A stretch of 64,000 bases of DNA from Streptomyces sp. NBC_01262 (GTDB lineage: Bacteria; Actinomycetota; Actinomycetes; Streptomycetales; Streptomycetaceae), in contig NZ_CP108462.1 of the NCBI RefSeq assembly GCF_036226365.1, positions 6,480,501 to 6,544,500 on the forward strand, read 5' to 3'. The notes under the pieces were generated by a model. It saw only the letters and a list, made by a program, of their open reading frames with translations, was not told the DNA's origin and did not search any database. Position numbers and translations under genes: made by a program. Below are positions 53,297 through 62,335 of this stretch, piece after piece. Position 1 is the first letter of the stretch. Each line of letters opens with the position of its first letter.

Positions 53297-54058
53297 TCAC
53301 TCGTGGCGGCGGCGCGGCCTGCGCGCCGTCGCCCAGATCCCCGCCGCGCCCGCCGCGAGCAGCAGCAGGCCGCCGGCCAGCGCGATCGGCAGCCCGGAGC
53401 CCGGGGCGCCGGTCTGCGGCAGGCTGGAGGGGCTCGGGGAGACCGAACTGTCCTGGCCGGTGGGCACGTTGTCGGTGCCCAGCAGCAGCGGGGTGTCGGG
53501 GGCGTTGGGGGTGGGCTTGGTGGTGCCGAAGGGGACCGGGCCCTGCTGCCACAGCAGGGTCTCGGAGGTGCCGAGGGTGACGGGCAGGCAGATCTTGCCC
53601 GCGCTCTGCAGGTCGTAGGTCGCGGAGATCTTGTACGCCTTGCTCGCGCCCGCGGCCAGCGGGCTGATCTGGCAGTAGTAGCCGCTGTTGGAGGTTGCGG
53701 GGCGCTTCTCCTTCGGGATCTCGGCGCAGCCCTGCACGCCGGTCACCTTCAGCGCGTCGAAGCCGACGACCGACATCACGATGGCGGGGGTGGCCTCGTT
53801 CCCATTGTTGATGATCTTCGCCGTGATGGTGGTGGTCTCGGTCTTGTTGTCCACCGAGATCTGCGACGGCAGTTCGGTGCTGACCTTGATGCCGGCCGGG
53901 GTGCTCGGGCCCGGAGAGCCCCCCTGGCTGCTGCCGGGCGTCGGATCCGCCGCGGCCGCCGTGTCCGTCGCGACGGCCGTGAGCAGCAGCGACAGGACAG
54001 CTGTCGCCCCTGACAGATACATGCGAATTCGCTGATGGCTGTGGCGCGTTGAACGCAT
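53297..54058 (-). CDS. LPQTG sortase-anchored surface protein
   Basis: This is a 253-residue exported wall protein. Leader RMYLSGATAVLSLLLTAVAT; mature region with a beta-sandwich that has paired Cys (GCAEIPKEKR and SGYYCQIS) resembling DUF11/CARDB-like surface domains; a Ser/Pro linker; LPQTG followed by a hydrophobic helix (LPIALAGGLLLLAAGAAGIW) and the basic tail RRPRRRHE. The sorting motif is LPxTG, unlike the LAETG of the thioester protein at 1274. ATG 54058 has RBS GGGGGAGG. It is divergent from the receptor kinase. Confidence 0.87.
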   Translation of the reverse strand: MRSTRHSHQRIRMYLSGATAVLSLLLTAVATDTAAAADPTPGSSQGGSPGPSTPAGIKVSTELPSQISVDNKTETTTITAKIINNGNEATPAIVMSVVGFDALKVTGVQGCAEIPKEKRPATSNSGYYCQISPLAAGASKAYKISATYDLQSAGKICLPVTLGTSETLLWQQGPVPFGTTKPTPNAPDTPLLLGTDNVPTGQDSSVSPSPSSLPQTGAPGSGLPIALAGGLLLLAAGAAGIWATARRPRRRHE

Positions 54059-54208
54059 TGAACCTCCCCCTGATTGTTGCTCTATGAAGAGGTACCACAA
54101 GATTCGCCCCATCTATGCTGTGATGGTGGCAAGTTAATACTTCCGTCCTGGTCGCGTAGGCATTGGTGCGGTTCATGGGTAATTCCTCCCGCAGTGGGGA
54201 GACAGGGA

Positions 54209-55750
54209 ATGGTGGGAAACCCGAGCGGCGAGGTCCCGGGCCGTCTGGTCGTGGGCCGCTACCGCCTCGGCGAGTCGATCGGCCAGGGCGGCATGGGCCG
54301 GGTCTGGCGGGCGGTCGACGAGGTCCTGGACCGCCCGGTCGCCGTCAAGGAGATGCGGATCGACGACCTGGAGGCCGAGGACGCCCGGATCCGGCGCGAG
54401 CGGGCCATGCGGGAGGCGCGCGCCACCGCCCGGATCGACCACCCCAACGTGGTGCGGGTCTATGACGTCGTGCAGGAGAACGACCGGCTGTGGATCGTCA
54501 TGGAGCTGGTCGAGGGCCGCTCCCTGGAGCAGATACTCGTCGCGGACGGGCCCGTCGCCGCGCCGGAGTCCGCCCGCATCGGGCTCGGGCTGGCGGCGGC
54601 GCTGCGCGAGGTGCACGCGGTCGGGGTGCTGCACCGCGACATCAAGCCCGGGAACGTACTGATCGAGGCGAGCGGCGGCCGTGTCGTCCTCACCGACTTC
54701 GGCATCGCCGCGATCCAGGACGCCGCCGCGCTCACCATGGTCGGCATGCTCGTCGGCTCCCCGGACTACATGGCCCCCGAGCGCGTCGAAGGCCGCCGCC
54801 AGGGCCCGCCCTCCGACCTGTGGTCGCTCGGCGCCACCCTGTGCGCCGCCCTCGCCGGGCAGTCCCCGTTCGCCCGCCCCACCACCCTCGCCACCCTGCA
54901 CGCCGTCCTCTACGAAGAGCCCCACCTCCCGCCCGAGGCCGGGCCCCTGCGCGACACCCTCGCCACGCTGCTGCTCAAGGACCCCGAAGCCCGCCTTACC
55001 CTCGACGAACTGTGCGCGGCGCTACGGCCCCTGGCCGACCCGGTGCCGGTACCCCCGTCCGTACCGGTGACCCCGCAGATCGGGCCCGAGCCCGAGGACG
55101 CCGTCCCTCCCGGCTGGCTGCGGGAACGGCGGAACCGGCGCCGCCGCCTCGCGCTGGGGACCGTCTCCGGCCTCGCCGTGGCCGCCGTCGCGGCAACGGT
55201 CGTCGTCCTCACCGCCGGTCACACCGGCACCCGCGAACCCCAGGTGCTGGGCACCAGCCGCCCCCCGGCGAGCAGTCCGGCCCCGACCCGGACCGCCTCC
55301 CCGTCCGCCTCCGCCTCCCCGTCCGCCCCCGCCGCGGGGACCCGTAACGAGACCGGCTTCAGCTGGCTGCCGCCGCGGAGCTGGACGCGTACCGCCAAGA
55401 GCCCCTCGAACATCCACTACCACTCACCTGACGGCACCCAGGAGATCGCCGCCTCCTACGCCCTCGCCGGCGGCGGCGATCTGCTGACCCAGTGGCAGCA
55501 GGCCGAGGCCGGCTCGCACGACGTGCCCGACTACCGCGAGATCCGCCTCGAACGGACCACATTCCGCGGCGACCCCGGGGTGATCTGGGAGTACACCTTC
55601 ACCGAGAACGGCACACCGATGCGGGCGCGCCAGCTCGGCTTCACCTTCGGCGGCAAGACGTACCAGCTCAACATCTGGTACGCCGACTCGGTCCGGACCG
55701 CCGCGTTGCGCACCTACGACTCGGTGACGGCTTCCTTCACCCCGCTCTGA
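54209..55750 (+). CDS. Receptor-like Ser/Thr protein kinase
   Basis: This 513-residue transmembrane Hanks-type kinase has a Gly-rich loop GQGGMGRVW, Lys47 (VAVKEM), catalytic Asp144 in LHRDIKPGNV, DFG at 163-165 and the APE motif MAPERVEG. A juxtamembrane basic stretch (RRNRRRRL) precedes one TM helix (about 315-335, GLAVAAVAATVVVL). The outer domain has a Ser/Pro/Thr linker and a C-terminal globular region (FSWLPPRSWTRTA, YQLNIWYADSVR), not PASTA repeats. Its signal is unknown. ATG 54209 has GGGGAG upstream; a longer frame from 54074 is unsupported. Confidence 0.9.
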   Translation: MVGNPSGEVPGRLVVGRYRLGESIGQGGMGRVWRAVDEVLDRPVAVKEMRIDDLEAEDARIRRERAMREARATARIDHPNVVRVYDVVQENDRLWIVMELVEGRSLEQILVADGPVAAPESARIGLGLAAALREVHAVGVLHRDIKPGNVLIEASGGRVVLTDFGIAAIQDAAALTMVGMLVGSPDYMAPERVEGRRQGPPSDLWSLGATLCAALAGQSPFARPTTLATLHAVLYEEPHLPPEAGPLRDTLATLLLKDPEARLTLDELCAALRPLADPVPVPPSVPVTPQIGPEPEDAVPPGWLRERRNRRRRLALGTVSGLAVAAVAATVVVLTAGHTGTREPQVLGTSRPPASSPAPTRTASPSASASPSAPAAGTRNETGFSWLPPRSWTRTAKSPSNIHYHSPDGTQEIAASYALAGGGDLLTQWQQAEAGSHDVPDYREIRLERTTFRGDPGVIWEYTFTENGTPMRARQLGFTFGGKTYQLNIWYADSVRTAALRTYDSVTASFTPL

Positions 55751-55823
55751 CCGCCACTGGAGGCCGTGGTGTCGGCGGCCCCCGGATCCCGGATTCCCGC
55801 CCCGCCGTGTCAGACTCTTGGCC

Positions 55824-56315
55824 ATGCGTGTGTACCTCGGCTCCGATCATGCCGGCTTCGAACTCAAGAACCACCTCGTCGACTGGCTCACCGCGGGCGG
55901 CCACGAGGCCGTCGACTGCGGCCCGCACATCTACGACGCCCAGGACGACTACCCGCCCTTCTGCCTGCGCGCCGCCGCGCGCACCGCCGCAGACCCCGAC
56001 GCCCTCGGCATCGTCATCGGCGGCTCCGGCAACGGCGAGGCGATCGCCGCCAACAAGGTCAAGGGCGTCCGCGCCGCGCTCGCCTGGAGCGAGGAGACCG
56101 CCTCCCTGGGCCGCCAGCACAACAACGCCAACGTCATCAGCATCGGCGGCCGCATGCACACGGTTGACGAGGCGACCAAGTTCGTCGAGGTCTTCCTCGC
56201 CACGCCGTACTCCGGCGAGGAGCGCCACACCCGCCGTATCGAGATGCTCGACGCCTACGAGACCACCGGCGAGCTCCCTCCGATCCCGGCCCACCACCCG
56301 CGGCAGGACGGCTGA
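55824..56315 (+). CDS. rpiB: Ribose-5-phosphate isomerase B
   Basis: This 163-residue enzyme interconverts ribose-5-P and ribulose-5-P in the pentose phosphate pathway. YLGSDHAGFELK binds the phosphate; GGSGNGEAIAANKVKGVRA carries the actinobacterial catalytic Glu in place of the Cys found in E. coli RpiB; QHNNANVISIGGR is the other conserved block. ATG 55824 gives the canonical start MRVYLGSDH. The glycosylase gene begins 4 nt after the stop. Confidence 0.94.
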   Translation: MRVYLGSDHAGFELKNHLVDWLTAGGHEAVDCGPHIYDAQDDYPPFCLRAAARTAADPDALGIVIGGSGNGEAIAANKVKGVRAALAWSEETASLGRQHNNANVISIGGRMHTVDEATKFVEVFLATPYSGEERHTRRIEMLDAYETTGELPPIPAHHPRQDG

Positions 56316-56319
56316 CACC

Positions 56320-57141
56320 GTGCCCGAAGGGCATACGATCCACCGCCTGGCCGCCGACCACTTCGAACGGTTCGGCGGCCGTCCGGTACGTGCGAGCAGC
56401 CCGCAGGGCAAGTTCTCCGACGGCGCCGCCCTCATCGACGGCCAGGCGCTCACCGAGGCCGAGGCCCACGGCAAGCACCTCTTCCTCGGCTTCGCCACCA
56501 CCGGCTGGGTCCACATCCACCTCGGCCTCTTCGGCAAGGTCGGCTTCGGCCCCGCCCCCGCCCCGCCGGCCACCGACACCGTACGGCTGCGCCTGGCCAA
56601 CCCCGGCTCGTACGTCGACCTGCGCGGCCCCACCGCCTGCGAGCTCATCACCGAACCCGAGAAGCAGGCGATACACGACCGCCTCGGCCCCGACCCGCTG
56701 CGCCCCGCCGACGATCCCGCCAAGGCGTGGGCCCGCGTCTCCCGCAGCCGTACGACCGTCGCCGCCCTGCTGATGGACCAGAAGATCATCGCCGGCGTCG
56801 GCAACGTGTACCGGGCCGAAGTCCTCTTCCGGCACGGCATCGACCCCTACCGCCTCGGCCGCGACCTCACCCGCCCCCAGTGGGACGCCGTCTGGGCCGA
56901 CCTGGCCGCCCTCATGCGCGAGGGCGTCCGCCTCAACCGCATCGACACCGTCCGCCCCGAGCACACCCCCGAGGCCATGGGCCGCGCCCCCCGTGTCGAC
57001 GACCACGGCGGCGAGGTCTACGTCTACCGGCGGGCCGCCATGCCCTGCCACATCTGCGGCGCCGAAGTCCGCACGGCGGACCTCGGCGGGCGCAACCTGT
57101 TCTGGTGCCCCGGCTGTCAGCCGGAGTCCGCAGGTCGCTAG
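56320..57141 (+). CDS. nei: Fpg/Nei-family DNA glycosylase/AP lyase
   Basis: This is a 273-residue base-excision repair enzyme. MPEGHTIHRLA puts Pro2 (nucleophile) and Glu3 at the N-terminus, as required after removal of the initiator Met. The Lys is in GKHLFLGF, the helix-two-turn-helix in MDQKIIAGVGNVYRAEVLF, and the C-terminal zinc finger is CHICG plus CPGC. The MPEGHT start is typical of the actinobacterial Nei2 group acting on oxidised pyrimidines. GTG 56320 is fixed by Pro2. The end overlaps the converging acetyltransferase gene by 4 bp. Confidence 0.92.
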   Translation: MPEGHTIHRLAADHFERFGGRPVRASSPQGKFSDGAALIDGQALTEAEAHGKHLFLGFATTGWVHIHLGLFGKVGFGPAPAPPATDTVRLRLANPGSYVDLRGPTACELITEPEKQAIHDRLGPDPLRPADDPAKAWARVSRSRTTVAALLMDQKIIAGVGNVYRAEVLFRHGIDPYRLGRDLTRPQWDAVWADLAALMREGVRLNRIDTVRPEHTPEAMGRAPRVDDHGGEVYVYRRAAMPCHICGAEVRTADLGGRNLFWCPGCQPESAGR

Positions 57142-58364
57142 AACCCGTGGGGCAGCCAGGGCGCGAGGTCGCTGCGGAACGCCAACGCCGCCTCCGCGAG
57201 CGCCCCGTCGCGCAGCTCGCGGACCTGTCCCGCCCGCGCCATCGCGCCGAGCGAGAAACCCCCGAGGTACGCCGAGCCCAACTCCCGTACCGACAGGGCG
57301 AGATCCGCCGGGTCGGTGGTCCGGGCGCAGACCGCGCCCTTGGCGTCGCCTCTGAGCCGCCACCGGCCCTCGTTCCAGGGACAGAAGGAATCGGCGACCT
57401 CGAAGACGACATCCACCGCCGACGCGTAGGTCCGTGCCTCCAGCGCCGCGCCGACATCCACCAGGCGGGCGAAGAGGCCCTCCTGGGTGCCCACCCCGCA
57501 CCGCCCGACATCCGAGACCAGGTGCAACAGCGGATCATCGGCCGGCCGGTTCGCGGCGACGATCTTCGAGGTCAGGTCGATGCCGAACAGATAACGCCAC
57601 AGCGCCGCTCTGACCACCGGATCCAGCGCGTCGAGATCGCGCACGATCACCGTGCCCTCCGGCCCGCGCGGCCCCCACTCCGGCTTCACCGCATAGCGTG
57701 CGTACCCCCGCACCTCCCCGTCCACCTCGGCGAGCACGCACTGCCGTTCGCTCGCCCCCCTGCGGGCGGCCGGCGCGTCCACCAGAGCGTGGCGCTCCCA
57801 GCCCGGCCGGCGGGCGAGCAGCCCGGGGCGTCCGGTAGCCAGCCGCCCGTAGACGGCCTCGCAGGCCTCCAGGCCTTCCTCCAGGCCGACCAGGCGCAGC
57901 CGTACGCCATCGACGCCTTCCGGCAGCGCCAGCCGCACTCGCGTCGTGTCGATCTCGAGCCCCACCTCCTCGCTGGCCACCCCGTACCCGAACCGGCCGT
58001 AGATCTCCGGCTCGGAGGCGGTCAGCACGGCGAGCGCCTCACCGCGCTCCCGTACGTCGTCCAGCTGCCGCCGCATCATGGCGGTCAGCAGCCCGCGCCG
58101 CCGGTGTGTGGGCTGGACGCTCACCGCGGTCACACCGGCCGCGGGTACGAGCGCGCCGCCCGGCACCGACAGCCGGAAGGAGAAGGCTCCGGCGCTGCCG
58201 ACGATCGCGTCGCCGTCCCAGGCGGCGATGGATCGCTCGGGCTCGTTGACGGACTTCCAGAACGCCCGGTGCTCGGCCACGAAGCTTCCGCCGAAGGCGC
58301 GGTCGATCCCGTCGAACCAGTGCTCCCACTGCCCGGGCTCAAGATTCCTCAAGTCAACAGTCAT
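57138..58364 (-). CDS. Eis-family GNAT N-acetyltransferase
   Basis: This is a 408-residue protein with the Eis three-part architecture. The N-terminal GNAT domain has the acetyl-CoA loop VSVQPTHRRRGLLTAMM and the catalytic Tyr segment EIYGRFGYGVAS; a second GNAT-like domain and a C-terminal SCP2-like domain (FCPWNEGRWRLRGD) follow. It ends in Phe, whose carboxylate serves as base in Eis. Relatives acetylate aminoglycosides and other amines at several positions; the natural substrate here is unknown. Confidence 0.9.
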   Translation of the reverse strand: MTVDLRNLEPGQWEHWFDGIDRAFGGSFVAEHRAFWKSVNEPERSIAAWDGDAIVGSAGAFSFRLSVPGGALVPAAGVTAVSVQPTHRRRGLLTAMMRRQLDDVRERGEALAVLTASEPEIYGRFGYGVASEEVGLEIDTTRVRLALPEGVDGVRLRLVGLEEGLEACEAVYGRLATGRPGLLARRPGWERHALVDAPAARRGASERQCVLAEVDGEVRGYARYAVKPEWGPRGPEGTVIVRDLDALDPVVRAALWRYLFGIDLTSKIVAANRPADDPLLHLVSDVGRCGVGTQEGLFARLVDVGAALEARTYASAVDVVFEVADSFCPWNEGRWRLRGDAKGAVCARTTDPADLALSVRELGSAYLGGFSLGAMARAGQVRELRDGALAEAALAFRSDLAPWLPHGF

Positions 58365-58472
58365 TGCCCCTCAGTAGCACCCGGCCCGCCGCCCGTGCGA
58401 CCGTATTTCCACGGCCATTTCGTCCGCCGCGAATCGACGCACCGGCGAATCGCTGGGTAGGGTCGCCGGAAC

Positions 58473-59615
58473 ATGGCACAGCGCGCCGCGGGAGACAGCC
58501 CGATGGCCCGGTGGCGTAGGACGCTGCACCGGGCCCGTGTCGGCGTGCGCAAGACGGGGGTCGACTACTTCCGCGGCGAGGGCTCGGACTGGCTGATCCT
58601 GTCCGTACTCATGCTGAGCGTGCCCGCCATCGCCTGGGGCACCGTCGCCAGCCCCGTGTGGTGCCCGCCGACCACCCTTGTGCTCCCGATCCTGGTCGGC
58701 GGCCTGCTCCTGCGCCCCTCCAGCCTGCTCCTCCTCTACGCGGCCTCGGCGGCCGCCCTGGTGGTGGAATCGGCCAGCTTCGCCCCGTACGTGAACGGGC
58801 TCGGCCCGGTCACCCCGGGTGTGGTGCTCGTGGTGAGCGCCGTGGCCTTCGCCGGGCTGCTGATCGCGCAGTTCCGCAGCCGGGTCGGCGTGCCGTGGCG
58901 GGGCGGCGGGACGATGCTGTTCGACCTGCGCGAACGCATCCGCGTACAGAGCCGGCTGCCGATGCTGCCGCCGGGCTGGCACGCCGAGATGGCGCTGCGC
59001 CCGGCCGGCGGCCAGTCCTTCTCCGGCGACTTCGTGGTGGCCACCCGCACCTCCGGCGGCCGGGTCCTGGAGGCCGTGCTCACCGACGTCTCCGGCAAGG
59101 GCATGGACGCCGGGTCGCGCGCGCTGCTGCTGTCCGGGGCCTTCGGCGGCCTGCTGGGCTCGCTGCCGCCGCACGCGTTCCTCACGGCCGCCAACGGCTA
59201 TCTGCTCCGGCAGAACTGGGACGAGGGCTTCGCCACCTCCGTACACCTCGTCCTGGACCTGGAGTCCGGCGACTACGAGCTGCTGTCCGCCGGCCACCTG
59301 CCCGGCGTCCAGCTCAGCTCCGGCACCGGCCGCTGGGAGGAGAAGGCCGCCGAGGGCCCGCTGCTGGGCATCTACGACGGCGCCGAGTTCCACGGCGTGA
59401 AGGGCACCCTGCGCTCCGGCGACGTGCTCCTGCTCTTCACCGACGGCCTGGTCGAGGCCTCCGGGCGGGACATCTCCGAGGGCATCGACCGGCTCATCGG
59501 CGAGGCCGACCGCTATGTCGCCCACGGCTTCCGGGGCGCGGCCTGGCAGCTGATCGAGGCCGTCGCCAAGAACGTCAACGACGACCGGGCGCTGCTCATA
59601 GTGTGCCGGGACTGA
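58473..59615 (+). CDS. Membrane SpoIIE-type PP2C phosphatase
   Basis: This is a 380-residue protein. Three or four N-terminal helices (WLILSVLMLSVPAIAWG, LVLPILVGGLLLRPSSLLLL, GVVLVVSAVAFAGLLIAQF) lead to a cytoplasmic SpoIIE phosphatase domain with GGQSFSGDFVV, LTDVSGKGMDAGSRA, LLLFTDGLVEA and DDRALLIV. Such enzymes usually dephosphorylate anti-anti-sigma factors, but no STAS or RsbW gene is adjacent. The 3' end overlaps the converging acyltransferase gene by 20 bp. Confidence 0.9.
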   Translation: MAQRAAGDSPMARWRRTLHRARVGVRKTGVDYFRGEGSDWLILSVLMLSVPAIAWGTVASPVWCPPTTLVLPILVGGLLLRPSSLLLLYAASAAALVVESASFAPYVNGLGPVTPGVVLVVSAVAFAGLLIAQFRSRVGVPWRGGGTMLFDLRERIRVQSRLPMLPPGWHAEMALRPAGGQSFSGDFVVATRTSGGRVLEAVLTDVSGKGMDAGSRALLLSGAFGGLLGSLPPHAFLTAANGYLLRQNWDEGFATSVHLVLDLESGDYELLSAGHLPGVQLSSGTGRWEEKAAEGPLLGIYDGAEFHGVKGTLRSGDVLLLFTDGLVEASGRDISEGIDRLIGEADRYVAHGFRGAAWQLIEAVAKNVNDDRALLIVCRD

Positions 59616-60726
59616 CCTTCCGGCTCTCCGCCCTGAACGCCCACCCCATCCCCGGCTCCACCGCCCACCGGAACACCCGCCGCACCGGCGCCGTGCACAG
59701 CGCCGTCACCACCGCCGCCGCGACGACCGTCACCGCCACCTCGCCGGGCGCGCTGTGCAGCCAGCCGTACGTGTGGAACCAGCCCGCGTAGCCCACGCCC
59801 TTGATCAGCAGCCCGTGCAGCAGGTAGCCGTACAGCGTCCCCGCGCCCAGCGCCGTGAACCACATCCGGCGGTGCGGCACCCACGCGAGAAAGCACGCCG
59901 TGAGCAGGACCGACACCCCGAAGAGCCCGGCCGTCACGACCGGGCCGGCCCACCACGGCTCCCCGTTCTGCCGCGCGCCGCTGTCGTGGTAGAGCCACCC
60001 CGTGTCCAGGCCCGCTCCGGCCGCCCAGTACGCGAGCGCGAGGGCTGCGAGCACGACCGGCACCGACAGGATCCGGATTTCGCGCCTGCGCAAGACGTGG
60101 AAGTGCTCCGGCCTCAGACGCAGCCCCAGGACGAAGAACGGCAGGAACTGCAGGACGCGCTGCAGGTCGAGGGCGCCGCCCATGCCGGGCGAGGCCGAGG
60201 CCAGCGCGGCGATCACGAGGGCGAGGGTCAGCGGGTGTCGTACGACCCGCCAGAGCGGGGTGGTCAGCCGCCAGATGAAGAGCGCGAGCAGGAACCAGGT
60301 CAGATACAGCGGGTCGATGAGGCTGAAGGGCGGGTTGGGGGCGTCTCCGGCCGCGAGGTCGAACAGCGAGTAGACGGTCTGGAAGACGAGGTACGGGACC
60401 ATGACACCGGTGATCAGCCGTTTCACGCGGTCCGGCCGGAGGTCGAAGTTCCGGGAGAAGTGGCCGGAGATGATGATGAAGGCCGGCATGTGGAAGGCGT
60501 AGACGAAGAGGTACAGGCCCTCGGTGGTTCTGCTGTCGCCCTTGAGTAGGTCCCAGGAGTGCCCCATCGCCACAAGGACGATGGCCAGGTACTTGGCGTT
60601 GTCGAAGAAGGCGTCACGCTGTGTCGTCCGCACCACCTCCGGTCTGCGCGGGGCGCCTTCGTCCCCGCGCGGGGACGGCGTGTCCGTGGTGGCGGTCGTA
60701 CGTGGGGGCGGGATTGTCTGGCGCAC
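59596..60726 (-). CDS. Acyltransferase-3-like integral membrane protein
   Basis: This 376-residue membrane protein has about ten helices. RDAFFDNAKYLAIVLVAMGH is the N-terminal signature of the acyltransferase-3 fold, whose catalytic His is the one in VAMGH; FHMPAFIIISGHFSR is the second conserved block. It resembles the fucose-4-O-acetylase/OafA relatives that O-acetylate surface sugars. The first 38 residues are Pro/Thr-rich and probably disordered; the GTG start has no clear RBS, so the start is uncertain. Confidence 0.85.
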   Translation of the reverse strand: MRQTIPPPRTTATTDTPSPRGDEGAPRRPEVVRTTQRDAFFDNAKYLAIVLVAMGHSWDLLKGDSRTTEGLYLFVYAFHMPAFIIISGHFSRNFDLRPDRVKRLITGVMVPYLVFQTVYSLFDLAAGDAPNPPFSLIDPLYLTWFLLALFIWRLTTPLWRVVRHPLTLALVIAALASASPGMGGALDLQRVLQFLPFFVLGLRLRPEHFHVLRRREIRILSVPVVLAALALAYWAAGAGLDTGWLYHDSGARQNGEPWWAGPVVTAGLFGVSVLLTACFLAWVPHRRMWFTALGAGTLYGYLLHGLLIKGVGYAGWFHTYGWLHSAPGEVAVTVVAAAVVTALCTAPVRRVFRWAVEPGMGWAFRAESRKVSPGTL

Positions 60727-60988
60727 ATCGGCGCCGCTACCCGGGTGTGCGGCGTCTATGCGCTGTCTGATTCGTTATCGAATGTCCCTCCATATAACGC
60801 TTGAAGGGTCCATTTCGCCCACCCCGGCCGGGAACTGGTGAGGCAATTAAGTGTGTTCGGGGAGGGGTTGGGAAATACTCAATCCCGAAGGCCCGCAATT
60901 GCCGGTATGCCCCCCGGGGGTCACCGTGTCAGTGCTTGGTGGGACGATGGACGACGCTGAGGCGTTCCGACCGAGGATGTGATCGGCT

Positions 60989-61183
60989 GTGGCCATCTCA
61001 CTGTCCGTAGTGCTGTTGTTGGCGATCGTCCTGATCGTCATGATAAGGGGCAAATCACTCAAAGCCGGGCCGGCCATAGTGGCCATCCTGTTCGGCTTCT
61101 TCCTCGCCTCGACGGGGATGGCGCCCTCAATCACCAAATTCCTGAACTCGCTGGCCGACTCGATCAACTCGATCAACTTCTGA
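60989..61183 (+). CDS. Conserved 64-aa Streptomyces membrane protein
   Basis: This small protein has an N-terminal helix ISLSVVLLLAIVLIVMIRG, a basic turn (KSLKAGPA), a second helix IVAILFGFFLASTGMAP and an amphipathic C-terminal segment ending SINSINF. GTG is the likely start. Nearly identical small proteins are common in Streptomyces; no function is known to me. The 262-bp upstream gap shows no other gene. Confidence 0.75.
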   Translation: MAISLSVVLLLAIVLIVMIRGKSLKAGPAIVAILFGFFLASTGMAPSITKFLNSLADSINSINF

Positions 61184-61212
61184 GACGGCGTCAGGCGGGT
61201 GTCACGCGGCCG

Positions 61213-62253
61213 TCAGGCGGCTGCGGTGGCATCGGGTGCATCGGGTGCATCGGGTGTGACGATCCGGCGCAGGGCGGCAGCGCGCTCCTGAGGGCAACGA
61301 GCCGTCAGCAGCGCCGCCAGTACGGCGATCCGGGCCTGCCCGGCCCGTAGCGTCCCCGACAGCACCGCGCCCGCCGCGGCCAGGTCCACCGCTCCGCCAC
61401 CGGTGTACATCGGCGCCACCGGCCCCGCCGCCACCCGCGTGCTCACCGCGACCAGCACCCCTGCCGCCACGGCCCGCTCCACCGCGGCCACGAACTCCGG
61501 CGTCGCGTTGCCCGCCCCCGTGCCGACCAGCACGATGCCCTGCGCGCCCGCGGCCAGCGCGGCCTCGAACAGCACCGGGTCCGCGTCGACGTGATGCATC
61601 ACGACATCCACCCGCGGCGTACGTCCGGCATCGCCGTCGACGGCGGGAACCGGCAGCACCTCCGCGCGCTCCCGCGGCTGCCCCCACGCGATCTCCCCGA
61701 ACTTCACCCGCCCCAGCGGCTGCCCCGACGGGTCGGCGAACGCGCCGCGCGGGTCCAGCGTGTGCGCCTTGAGCGTGCCCCGGGCGGCGTGCACGAAGCC
61801 GCCGAAGGCGATCACCACGCCGATGTCCCGGCCGGTCGCCGCCGTCAGCATCGCGTCGTACAGATTCCCCGCCGCGTCCCCGTCCACCGAGTCCAGCGGC
61901 AGCTGCGCCCCCGTGAACACGACCGGCCTGCGGTCGTGGTGGTGCAGGTCGAGCAGGAAGGCCGACTCCTCCATGGTGTCCGTGCCGTGCGTCACCACGA
62001 CCCCGTCCACCGACGGGTCCGCGAGCACCTCGTGCACCGTGCGCAGCAGCTCAAGCTGCTGCGCCGTCGTCAGCTGCGAGCTGTTCACCGTGAACAGGTC
62101 CCGGACGCTCACCTCCACGCCGTCGGGCAGCGCGGTCCCCGCGAGCACCTCGCCGCCGGCGGCCTCCGCCGCGTACCCGGTGCCCTGCCAGCGGCTGGCT
62201 ATGGTCCCGCCGGTGCCGATCACGACGACGCGCTTCACGCTTCCCTTGCTCAT
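61213..62253 (-). CDS. Asparaginase
   Basis: This is a 346-residue amidohydrolase that converts Asn to Asp and ammonia. Catalytic Thr motifs are VVVIGTGGTIASRW at the N-terminus and VVTHGTDTMEES around residue 98. VFTGAQLPLDSVDGDAAGN is the conserved hinge. No signal peptide, so it is probably cytoplasmic. It is divergent from an Lrp/AsnC regulator 82 bp away, which may control it. The C-terminal DAPDAPDAT is produced by a 9-bp triplicate repeat. No RBS is seen before ATG 62253, so the mRNA may be leaderless. Confidence 0.92.
   Translation of the reverse strand: MSKGSVKRVVVIGTGGTIASRWQGTGYAAEAAGGEVLAGTALPDGVEVSVRDLFTVNSSQLTTAQQLELLRTVHEVLADPSVDGVVVTHGTDTMEESAFLLDLHHHDRRPVVFTGAQLPLDSVDGDAAGNLYDAMLTAATGRDIGVVIAFGGFVHAARGTLKAHTLDPRGAFADPSGQPLGRVKFGEIAWGQPRERAEVLPVPAVDGDAGRTPRVDVVMHHVDADPVLFEAALAAGAQGIVLVGTGAGNATPEFVAAVERAVAAGVLVAVSTRVAAGPVAPMYTGGGAVDLAAAGAVLSGTLRAGQARIAVLAALLTARCPQERAAALRRIVTPDAPDAPDATAAA
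61229..61255 (-). repeat. Triplicate 9-bp tandem repeat at the asparaginase 3' end
   Basis: GCATCGGGT occurs three times in tandem and encodes Asp-Ala-Pro units in frame; a likely slippage site. Confidence 0.85.
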
Positions 62254-62335
62254 ACAACAAGGATATGTGACAAGTCGAGCGATTTGCTGCCAATCTAAGC
62301 GCGTAGAGTTCCGATCTGTGGTGGATACTGCCCCC

